Part shown: piece by piece, positions 12,331 to 24,400 of the stretch
Position numbering within the stretch: the first letter of the stretch is position 1
How the letters are laid out: each line of letters opens with the position of its first letter
DNA from: Phlebotomus papatasi
Lineage: Eukaryota; Arthropoda; Insecta; Diptera; Psychodidae
Assembly: GCF_024763615.1 (NCBI RefSeq)
Contig: NC_077223.1
Span: 43,338,627-43,402,626 of the forward strand
Direction of reading: 5' to 3'
Length of the DNA: 64,000 nt
Translations under genes and position numbers: made by a program
Notes under the pieces: model-generated
What the model was told of the DNA's origin: nothing
Seen by the model: only the letters and a program-made list of their open reading frames with translations
Database searches by the model: none

Positions 12331-12494
12331 AAAGGCCATTATATCAAGTTACAGGGTTGTGGCCGAAGTCGCAGGAAATAGTGAAGCAGTTACACTCATC
12401 AATTTGTTGCCAGACACACAATATCAACTCACTGTCGCGGCACTTTTCAACGGAAAAAAATTCAGGAGTCGACCGATAGTATTTCGCACATTGG
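12331..12494 (+). CDS. exon: second half of FN3 domain
   Basis: The acceptor ataacag precedes 12331 with only a modest pyrimidine tract; the donor is TTGG|GTGAGT. Enters in phase 2 and leaves in phase 1. The text ISSYRVVAEVAG, then LINLLPDTQYQLTVAALFNG, then SRPIVFRT fits FN3 strands C to G, including the typical L-x-P-x-T-x-Y-x-V 'tyrosine corner'. FN3 strands A and B must be encoded upstream. The exact 5' edge is the least certain boundary of the gene. Confidence 0.8.
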
Positions 12495-15400
12495 GTGAGT
12501 TTTCTTTTCATTTCTGCAATTTTTGAAATGGACTAAGAGGGAGATTTTTTATCTGTAGAACCACCAAAGTCGTCAGCACATCAGGGATCGGGTATCGCGG
12601 GGGGCCCATTTAACGCAATAGGCCCTCCGATGTCATCCCAGGGATTCCCAGATGCCAACTATCCCATGATTGGGACGTATGATGAGTTTGGCAATCTAAC
12701 AAATAATTCTACTACAAGAGAACTTCCAACGGTAAGTTTTCTTTTTTAGCACTAGAAAGTGATGGAGAAATTTAATAATCATAGAAAGTGTTTAGTAATG
12801 CCTCGAGGTTTAATCTGTTCTCAAAATCAATAAGACAATTGCTGTAGTTTTAAAATTAAACAACGTAACATAAAGCGTTGATATTAGGTTTTATTCTCCT
12901 TTTTAGGCATTAGGATAATTCAAAGAGCTTTGGGTTATGTAAAGCTTAACCTAAAAAAAAATCAAGACATTATATTATGGGACAGATTCTCTAATGTTGA
13001 GAAACTTCATATCATTGGATCTTGGGACGACTTTTTGGAATTTAAGGATATACAGTAGAGTTCCTCAAATTTGAATATGACATTTCTCACTCCTCAAATT
13101 TAATCAATATTTTCAAATACGTAATGGAATTCATGTAAAATTCACTTTTCCTAATTAAGGGAAATAACTTTAGAGAAGTTTATCAATTTAATTTGTTGTT
13201 AAATTGGCGAAATTTGTTAAGGACATTAACATAATACAATAATATTGAAGAAACACCAGAGATAAATACAGTCGAATTTCTCAAATTTGAACGACCGGAC
13301 GGTTGCATTTAAAATGTAAAATATGAGGTTATGGAAAAGAAATTTTGCATGGACTCTGAATTAGAACTATTTTTCTCTGATGTTTCCTCAATATTGTCGT
13401 ATTATATCAATTTCCTCAACAAATTCAACCTATTTAACATCAAATTCAATTGATAAAATTATCTAAAGTTATTTTCCTTAATTTAGGAAAAGTGAATTTT
13501 AAATGAATTCCGTTACGTTTTTGAAAAGGGACAGATAATCCTAACCGGCTTATGTAGGTGAGATTCTTAACGTGAGCTAACTCGGAGTGCATGCAAATTC
13601 GATTTAGAGCTGAAGTTGGGAGACGCCATTCAGTTATCTTGAATAAAATTCGTGAAATTATACAAATTTTGTATTTAAACCAAAATATCAAGGATTTGGA
13701 TGAACTGACAGAAAAGTGATATATGGGTGAAATGTAGACCAGAATGTTCTCTATAATTTTCTCATAGAACATGATCTCATCGATTACTCAGAAGTCAAGA
13801 TAAGCGAGGTCTTTTGTTTCTTAACTCGTTTTTTCATCCAGAGTTCCCCAAGTAGTCATTTGTTGAACTTCAACTATATCAAAGAATTGTTGTATTTTGC
13901 GGGACTTTCCATTTAAACCCCTATTTTAAGTGTCTTGGTGGAGTAGAGGCAGTCAAATTGGCATCTGAGTGATTTCAAAGCGTTATTATGGGAAAAATCA
14001 ATTTTTTCACACTTAAACGGCAAAATCGGAGTGATAGCGTAGTCTGAGTGGAAAATGATGTATGGACGAAATGTAGAGACAAATGTGCTCTACAATTATG
14101 TCGAAGTAATCATCAAAATCGGTTTAGCGACAGTCGAGATAATTGAGGTTATGTGGCGACTGTGGCGCCCCTGGTGTTGGTCCCACGAAGTTCAAATATT
14201 CTAGAAAGTTGTAGCATTTGGTGAGATCTTTCGTTTAAGCCCAAATTCATCAAAATCGGTAACATAGAACCGGAGATATGATTTTTTGAATGTTGTGAAC
14301 TTTGACCCCTCATATCTCCGGTTCTATTGAAACCACAGCGCACATACGCACCATTTTGGAACCGTCCTAGACTGGACTACAACATACTAAAATTTCATTA
14401 ACTTGCACAATGCCGTTTTTGAGAAAAGTGACTTTGAATTTCGATGAATTTTGACGCTATCACAGCGCCACCTGTGGTGACTTTTCGAACTTCCATCTGA
14501 AAGTGCTCATCGAGACGAAACCAAAAAGGTAAAATTTATGTCGCTATGTTAATTAGAACCGGAGATAGAGGCCGGTCAATGTTCGAACTTTGACCCCTTA
14601 TAGCTCGGGTCAGGGGTTATGGATCGACTTAAGGTTTTTTTTGTTTGATAGGTATAATCAACGGCTACAACATACTAAAATTTCATCCCGATTGCATAAG
14701 GAATTTTTGAGTTATTTAACTTTTAAGATTTAAAAATTTTCTTTAAAAAAAAAGCGCCCCTAGCGGTGGTTTTATGAACTTGCGATGTTAGAAGGGGAAG
14801 TGGCATTTCACGAGAGCTTTCCAAAAAGCCCTCACTTTTTAAATTCTGACAATTAGAACCGGAGTTATGGCCATTTTAAGAAAATTTTTTTGGACCCTTA
14901 TAGCTCGGGTCAGGGGGGTCGGGGGACCCTAAGTTTGGTACTGATGGAAAGCTCTAAGGCCCAGCTATAACATACTAAAATTTGAGCCCGCTCGATGCCA
15001 TAGGGGCGGAGCTATTGAGAAAACAAAAAAAGGGGGGTCTTCAAAATGGCGGAAGGAGGGGTGGGGGGGTGGGGGGTCAATGCACCAAGTTGCAATTTTC
15101 ATACGATATTTAACCTTTGCCGAAAACCGCAAGTCGATATCTTTTTTAGTTTAGGAGCTATTAAGCTCCAAAGAGCGGCCGGACGGCCGGCCGGCCGGGA
15201 ACGTAACTTAGCCCCCCATATATTCGGAATCAGGAAGTGGCGAAACACATTTTGGCCAAGTTTGAGCGCGATCGGACGACATGAAATTTTGTTAGGATTA
15301 TAGTAGGTGAGATTGTTAAGAATCTCACCTAATACTGTTCAAATTTGAGGAACTCTACTGTAGTTCTAATTCAGACTCTATGTAAAATTTATTTTACATA

Positions 15401-18400
15401 ACCTAATATTTTACATATTGAATGCAACCATCATTCAAATTTGAGGAATTCAAATGTGAGGAACTCGACTGTATTTATAACTTAACCTCAAAACAAATGG
15501 TCATATGACAACAGGGAATTTCTAAGATCAATGTAATATTGAGTATACTTTTTCAGTACAAAAATCGACAGTATTTTTATTACAGAGTGTAATAAGAACT
15601 ACAGTTTTTTTTTTAATTTAGCAAAGATCTGTTGTATTTTCGAGGTTAAAATTTGACATATTTTAAATTTGAAGAATATTTAGGGCATTTTTTATCTTTG
15701 CTAAATTATTGATCAAAAAGTCTTTGACACTGTGTCTGTATCTAAAATGATTGAGTCCCACTAAATACTTCTTGAATTTTTTAGGTTCGGATCAACATAA
15801 CCTAAAACTTCTTTGTATTAACCTCCTTCTTTTTCAAATATGAATTAGTTAGAATAATAGGAAGATACCACTATTGATATCATTAAACAATAGAAGAAAG
15901 CATATTTGTGGCAGAAATTTTGAAGAACGAACATGAAAAATTTGAACTTGAAAACAATCTATGAGCAAATTGGAATACCCGGAAGTAAAGAGTTTCAATT
16001 TGCAGGAAAATTCAGATTAAAGTGAAAGTGGACATGATGGAGATTTTAAGAGAAAAAATTAAGGCTCAGTTAATTTCAAAAGATGTTTTAGATTTTCAAA
16101 GCTTCAATGCCTCTTTTTCCCTCTGAATCCTTGGTTATTATCCACGTAGAAAAAGTGCAACATAACCTGACATAACCTATTAGCTGAAATTAGCTAAATA
16201 AAATGAGGCCTAATAGTCACGATGAAAGCAAAATATTGTTGAAGTAGAATTTAGTTAGAAGAAAGTGGAGCACCTTTGAAATTGGGATTTTTCACCAATT
16301 TTTATATAAAATTGAGCCTTATCGTGATATAATTTAGCTGCACTAATGGATTGAGAAGCTAAATTTTATTATGATATGGCTCAGTTCCACTTAAACATAG
16401 GAAAAAAATCCCAATTTCAAAGGTTCCCTACTTTCTCCTACATCTCGAACTCAAAGTTATATAATCGTTGTTTTTTTTATCTTGTGAACCTCTTGGAGCT
16501 TAAACGGTAAAAGATATCAACTTCCGGTCTTTGATGACCCAAAAAAATGACCAGTGATAAGCCCAGATAAACTTGTAGTAGCTGAGATTCTTTACAGGCG
16601 AGCTCGAAATGCGTGCAACTCGGGGTGTTCGCTACTCGGAATGCGTAAAAATTCGATTGTGAGTTCAATTTGGGGGTAAAGAATCGCGTCGGGCAAACTG
16701 TTCTTGTCGGTCAAAATAGATAAAATTGGCTCGACGCGATTCTTTACACATTTTTGATTGCAGCTCGGGTTAGGGAACATCGAAGGAGGAGTGCGACCCA
16801 CCATTGGAAATGTCTCAATCTCAGCTACAACATATTACAATTTAAAGAAAAATTATCGTCTAGTTTTCGAAATATTGGAAATCGAAATTTCGAAAATCGT
16901 TTTTTTTTGATTAATCAAACCTTCGATTAAATCGTATGAAATTGGCGTGACACAAGGGTTATAGTACTCCACGTGGGTTTTCCAAAACAACAAAACTTTT
17001 CAAATTCAGATAATTAGAACCGGAGATATGGTCATTTGAAAATTGAATTTTTGGCCCCTTCTAGCTCTGGTCAGGAGGGTCGGGGTTCGGGGTACCTTAA
17101 GTTTGGTATTGATCGAAAGCTCTTAGGCCCAGCTGTAACATACTACAATTTGAGATCGATCGATGCCATAGGGGCTGAGTTATGGCGAAAATGAAATTTA
17201 GGGGTATTCCAAAATGGTGGAAGGGAGGGTGGGGGGTGAATCTGACATCACCTACTTCTGGCCACCTATCTACATTCAACCTTTGCCGAAAACCGCTTGT
17301 TGTTCATTTTTGATTTTCCTCAAAAGTGACCCAAACTTCTTCAATGATTTTCGGATATATTTTAGAGGTAGTCCGGGCTAACATTTCGTCCAAACATACC
17401 TATGATCGGAAAATTCGCCATTTTGAATTATTGAAGGTCAAATGTCAACCACTTTAAAGGGTCCATTTGCCAACCGATTTGGTTAAATTGGGTTTTTTTG
17501 GAAATGTATTAAAATTATGAACCCGATTACATCGGTCTTTATCGGTAATGCTCCGGTTATGTGCCGATTTTGAAATATTTTTTTTTCGCATTTTTTTTTA
17601 CTTAACCTTAAGTTTGTTCCCGAGCTAGTGGTCAAACGGTAAGAAATATTGATTTCTGGTCTTCGATTACTCCACCATAATTTTAATGGCTTTCGCATTA
17701 TCTATAAACACGAGAGGATCGCAATGCAGGGACTCTTTGCCATCTTTTTTTTTATAATGTAAAATATCAGACATATAACAAGTCCTGACTATTTAGAATG
17801 TTTCTAAAGTATTTTATAAAATTTGAAAAAAAAATAAGTTTGAATATTTTTTTTAATTTTGGAGACATTTTCGGTTATGAGATAATCTTATTTTTCGAGG
17901 TTAGGCCATACATAACCTCCAATTCTATAAATCAATCTAACTAAAGTCAGTCAGTAAAGACAAAGGCTATTAAAAAAAATGCTCCTATTTCAATAGGAAT
18001 TAAAAAAGAATAATTTATAGTCTTTTATTTCTTCAAAATGATTTTTCCGTAATTAAAAAAAATGATTTTATATTTTCCAAAGAACATTATCTTGACTGAC
18101 TTAGGGTAAGTGTGCCAAATTTCGGCATAGTTGCATGCAAGCGCCAAGGTCTCAAGTTTTAAATGCAATATTATTAATACAAATTGAATATTTTTATTAC
18201 TTCTTCCTAAGGAGTGTTGCTTGGAACCTTTTAGACAGTTTATCATCTTTACTTACTCTAATCATTCTTAATACATTTTAAAATAAATAAAAATGTTGAC
18301 ATAGCTTTGGTGCCTTATTTCAGCCACCTTCATTCTCATAGTTCTTTGCCCATCGGGAATTCTTCAAATGTCTTTTTTACGTCATCTCATTTGTCGAAGC

Positions 18401-21400
18401 TACATTTTTTGTTATTCTTTTGCATTGTATAATCTCCAGAGTGTGTGAAAACCAAAAATTCAAGAAAATTCGAGGAACAAAAAATTTGGCCGAAATTGTA
18501 AGCTGGCCGGAATTTGGCACACTTACCCTAACAAACAGTCTGAAAAATCTTTTGTCAAAATAAATCCAGCTCTTCTCTTCTCTGCAGAGAACAGTTTAAA
18601 CGTTAAAAAGAGTTTAAATCTGGATTCGTATCATTCAGAGGACTTTTAATATTTTTTTTTAGATTCGTGGAGTTGAGGTGGGCATTGTAGTGTTAGTGCT
18701 GTTTGTCTGGGCTGGAGCTATAGCTCTGTTCTTCAATCGATGGGGTAAAATCCGTATGCTGCTTCCATATCAACCTGATTATAAGCAGGAGCAGGGCCTC
18801 AAAGTACCCGGAACGGGTGTTTGTTCTTCAGGCGCCTGCAACGGACAACATTCTCATCAGGTGAGTTCCTGTTTTTCCCCTTAGTTTGGATTTAAGCTCT
18901 TAACAAAAGCTCCATTCTGTATTGAGAAGAGTATCTCGGGGTTAATTTGAGAATGTGTAACAATTGCTATCATGGGAAATTATGGAACAAATTGAGAGAG
19001 GAATTGTTGTCAAGAAACATATCTCAAATTATATCTTAGTTTATAAAATAACATTTTGAGAGTTTCAATTATCATAATTAATCACTAAATTGATGTTCTT
19101 TCCAAGGCTTATTAATTTCTTGAGACGCTATTGAAAAAAAATAATACAAAGAAAAAAAAAACAAGAATTTCCAATCATAAATCAATTTCACTAAATTGAA
19201 ATTTCATATGAATCGACAAGTTGTTGCTTTACTACCACAATAATTTCATGCTAATCAATGTAAAATGTTTACAGATCGTAATTATTTCAAGTCATTTTGG
19301 AAGTATTTATCCAAAATGACTGTTGACAACGTATTATTCGAAATACAGAAATTTATGGTCAATTGCGTGTGATGAATAAATTGGACATTCAATGAGAATT
19401 TTCTCTTTGGGAAAAAAAGTAATAATATATTGGAATTATACTTGGTGTAACTTTTGATATTTCCTTAATTTAATGTCACTGACCTGATTTATTATCATTA
19501 CTGTAGGATGGTTTTGACTCCCTTTAATACTTTCGTGTCGACATGTCATTATGAATCCCTGTGGGAGATGGATTTTAATAATATTTCACATTCTGTACTG
19601 CCCTTTTGTAATTTAAGTTATTGTTAGTAAATTTTCGACAAAGGAGCATGAACATCAAATGTATCTGAGAGCAACTAATATGTACAAGGAATATACAACT
19701 TCATAACGAATTCTGCACAGTAGAATTCGAGAAAATTTTATCTTACTTAGTTGAGAGCTTTATGATACCTCCTGGCTATTTCTCTTTGTGTGAAAATAGC
19801 AGAGACATATCATCATATCAGGTTTTTTTCCTCGAAATTAGTGCAATATGCTGTTACAAAATATTACAACTGTTTCTGAGAATAATTAATTTGTTGTCGT
19901 GCTGTAAAATACAATGAAAAATTTAAGAAAAGAGTAAAGAGAACTCAAAACTAAAGCATTTTTTTTGAAACTTTTTAAAAATAAAAAATCATAATAAATA
20001 TCAAAATAAAAAAGTTCGAATTCATAGAAGAATTTGTTTTTGTTAGAGAAAAAAGCTGGAAAATTTGCAGTTTGCTGCTATTTTAAAAATTTTTAGAAGC
20101 CTTTTAATCGTCGCAAATTATTCTAATGAACTTAAAAAGCAAAAGCAACAAATTATTCTTAAATGATCTGAAAACCTGTCATAACTATTGTAGAAAAGAA
20201 GTAAGAGAACCTATAGGGCAAAATTTGTCAAAATTGATAATTTTTTTTTTCAGAAGCTAAGAAAATATTTGAGAGATTCAATTACTGTATTCTTATTGGA
20301 AGCTTACCACTCTACAACTTCACCGAAAACCGTTTTTATCTCCTAGTTTCCGAAGGACTCAAAATGCTAAATAGCAACCCATTTAATTTGTGTTTTTGAT
20401 TCAAATAGATTAATTCCCCTTAATAGTCTATTTCTAAGTCAAAATTTTACAAAAAAAAATTCGACTGATAAGAATCTAGAGAAGTTAAGCCTTATGGCTA
20501 AACCTTAGGAATGAAGTCCGTATTAGGACCTTCGAGGGCGCCCCCATAAGTCTACTTTGGGGCTATTAACAATGCCCTAATTTTTCTTTTCTTCAAAACG
20601 CATCGTGAGATTTTTTCATTATTGGATATGTTTTAGAGATTATCCAGACGGACATTTTGTCCTTATACGAAAATACCGTTGAATCCGATTCGAATTCGGT
20701 CCAATTCAAATCCGATTCGAGTTGGAATCCGTTGAAAAACTGATTCCAATAACTAATAACCGATTCCGATGATTATTTTTTAACCGAAATTCACTTATAT
20801 TACTGCTAAAATAGTTTGAACAATGTTTTGAGTAATTTATGGATCAGTTCAAATCGGTTGAGAACCGGTAAACGATAAGGATACGAAAGTATTTTTGAAG
20901 TATAGCATCTAAGTTGTGAGTTCGAAAACTTCGCAAAATTTGGGACGCTTTGCTATTCCTTTTTTATGTTCCTTGATTGAATCTCTTAAAGTTTTAGGTG
21001 CAAGAAGATTGAAAATTGCTACCTGTGGTATAAAGTTTAAGCCTCGGTCTCTTTTATTTAGGAAAATATGGAATTTTGAAATTTTCGGATTGTCATATTT
21101 TGTCGTAGGTTCTCCAGATATATTGATTTTTGAGTAAAATTCAATCAGTGGTTTGTTTCTGATTCATTATCGGTTCAAATTGTTCCAAATTTGTTCGGGA
21201 TGTGAAAACCTCCCTAGTGAATGCAATTTTGCTTCAATTTGTTAATGAGATAAATGTGTTCAATAGAGTTATCAACGCTAGAAGGAATTATGGCGACTGT
21301 TGAATAGGAAGGAAATTGTCCGCTTGCATAATCTTTCGACAATATTCACGCCGTTTTTGAGATATTCCAGATAAACATTAATTTAGTAAAATAAATAAAC

Positions 21401-24400
21401 ATGATGAAAAAAAACTTCTCGCTTATTGTTATGCCATGAAATGGATTTGAAACTATTTAAATATCAATAAAAAGTTGAGTTTGTGAAATGATATTGAATG
21501 AAATAGGAACATAAAAGTTTTATGAAAAAAAGAAAAATAAAATATTATTATAATAGCTGCTGCACTATAAAATTTCATTTTAAAATATTCATTTTGCAAT
21601 AAAAAATTTTACAATAAGAATAGAAATTATATTGGTTTTAGAATCTAGGAAGTGCTTATATTGCTATAGTGCTTATTGCAAATACGTTTCATGGTATTAC
21701 CTAAATTTTATTTATGGTATATATTCATTATTTCTCAGAATGAATTGTATTTTATTTGCACGAAAACAATTAATTCACCTTTGAAGTATTTACTCCATTA
21801 AGGAGATGTTTTGCTTAATTAACATTGTATCTTATCCAATTGATGTAGCGTTTGAATTTTAGGTATAAAGTCTACCTAAATTCTTTTGAAAACCCCTTTG
21901 AGAAAATGTATAGAAAAATAATAAATAAAGGTTTAACATGGCATACAAATTATTCTGCTTCATAAAAGGCTAAAGAAGGTAGTCAATTAAATTATGCATA
22001 GGGTCAAGTGGCCACTAATTAGTCACATTCTACTTTCTGGCTTGGTAATTTAATTTGGCTCAGTATTCCTATATGTGAAGTTTAGTTTAGTTTTACTACA
22101 AGAGTTCCACACTTAATGGCAGCTTAAATAATTTTGTATCTTCATAGTTTTCTTCAGTTCATTATATGAGCTTCAAACTAAAAGTTTAACTATTATACAT
22201 TAATAACTTGTCTAATTTCCTATTAGGCAAGATTTTGCTAAATTTTGAAAAATCAGTACAGTTGCTTGAAAAGACCTAGATTTCCGGGAATAAGAAGAAA
22301 CTAGTCTGAAGTTTGTGTTACGTTCTTTAAGAATTTCAATACAGAATACAGTGATTTTGCAATTCTCAAATTTCGCAATATTGATAACATTTTATTAAAG
22401 GTGGAATTGAATATGGCGCTGGCAGATAATTACAGAATTAATAAATTAATTAAAATGGCCAAAAAGTGGTTACAGAGGTGGCCAAAAAGTGTGAAATTTT
22501 TTGTAGTGGATGCATTAAGAAAAGTTAATTTCACAAACTTATAGTGCAAGTACCTCTTGATTGTTTAATACCTGGATACCCTGGATAGATAGGGGACTCT
22601 ACGGTGATGGCTACTGGATTTGAAATCACCTCACAAAAATTTTCTAAAAAAGTTTAAATCAGTGAAAATAATTTTCTAAAAAATACCTTTCCAATTGATA
22701 ACTAGAAAGTGATGATAACTTTTTCAAACTCACACGGAATAACAATCCTCATAAAATATAAAAACATAGTTTTGTCGAGCGAGGAGAAGTTTGAATTGTC
22801 CAAAGAAAAAACGACCTTGTATTTAAATATAATTTCTTAAATAAATTTATAAATCCTTGTAGCCACTGAAGAAAGTCTATATCCGGAGGACCGAAAGCTC
22901 TGGATTGAAGAAGTGTTCTTTTTTGTGGGGTGACTTCAAATCCACTGGCCATGTGCCCATCACCGGAGAGTCTTCTATCTATACGTATCCCGCCAGTCCT
23001 TCATATTAACCATGGATATTTCTAATTTGGGTCCCGGTCAAAATCCCAAAAGCCACAATCCCGAAAGCCAAAATCCCGAACGCCAAAATCCCGAATGGAC
23101 CAAAATCCCGAATGGACCAAAATCCCGAATCGGCCAAAATCCCGACAGCCAAAATCCCGAATTCTTAAAAGTGTCATAGCTACACCCACAATTGCATCCA
23201 CACTTGCTGGAGGCAACTTCTGTGTCTTAGGAACTTATTATAAACATTTTCCTCCATATAATTTCATCCCTTTCAGGATTTTGAACATTCGGGATTTTGG
23301 CTTTCGGGATTTTGGCCTTTTCGGGATTTTGGCGTACGGGATTTTGGCTGCCACCGCTAATATATACCCTAAATGAATTGATTTTTGAAATATTTTAATT
23401 TTGGAGTAATTCCTAATGGTTAGCTGTGTCTACGAAAAACTAAATCGTTTAAAATAGAGACCTATTGATACGTTCTCTCAACTATACAAACCTTCGCATT
23501 GATAATTTGAACTCTTTTATCGCCGCGTGTTATATGTCTTCCATGAATATATTTTTCGGAATATTTGAAAGACATCGTACATTATTGTTATAATTTAATT
23601 GTTATAATTTCTTACCAGTCAAGATATTTTGGAAGATTTAACTTAGGATTGGATTATTAAAAACAAGAGACGTATTAGGTTCTGAAAGAGCAATAAAATT
23701 GGTTGCTATTCAGGATTCTGAGACTTTTTGAAAGTAGGCTAAATCTTTGGTCTGAAGACGGCTTAAGTCGACTTTTCATTCAAATACGACAATACCCTTC
23801 AATCATTCTTTCTAATGATTTTTTTAAAGTTAAGAGATAGATAAACAGCTCTAGATAGAGCAGATTTCTTAACCGATTAGCGCAAATGTGGATTCACTTG
23901 AAACTTTTTCGAAATTCGAAACTAATGTGAAGCGGTATAAATCAGTAAGGATCTGGTTATAAGTCTATAACCTAAGGTATTTTGGATCATTTTTTGAGTG
24001 ATATATGAAACGATATATGGAACGAATCTTTTATGGAACGGTACTAAGATTTTATACAAAATTAGTATATCTCTTATTACTGAAATGACCAATAAGTGGA
24101 CCTTTGACCCTATGAATATCGTGGGATTAAACACAAATGCTTTCGAACTTACTATAAGAGAAATGAGCTGAACGGTGTGAAGGTATTTTTAAAGTTAAAA
24201 AGGAGATACAAAAAAAAAAGAAAAAACGTAGAAAAGTCGTATGCAAATCTGACCTAAGGATATTTTCCTTTTTTTTTTCTTTGAATTCCTTTTTTTCGCT
24301 CACTGACTTGGAAATTGTTCTGTATAAATAAAAAGAAAAAGAGTTTAAGAGAACAAAAAGAAAAGAAAAGTTGTCTTGATATAGAAAGAATGTCTAAAGG

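Larger units (their letters stand above)
13053..15362. repeat. fold-back MITE (M1) split by a larger element
   Basis: The left end TACAGTAGAGTTCCTCAAAT (13053) has its complement at 15343-15362. Long arms 13111-13262 and 13376-13531 are complementary over about 150 bases (shared ggaattcat, aaaattcacttttcct, tcaat). Between 13531 and the right end lies the element 13555-15331. Removing that element leaves a palindrome of about 530 bases of the same style as the other fold-back elements here. Confidence 0.7.

Noticed and set aside
14149..14343. 64-codon - strand ORF in the U-family element
   Set aside because: Lies in a degenerate non-coding module repeated nearby without an open frame.
23030..23355. 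Regular short repeats as a CRISPR array
   Set aside because: Units are 13-16 bases with almost no spacer, inverted around a centre, in eukaryotic DNA with introns; no cas-like gene.
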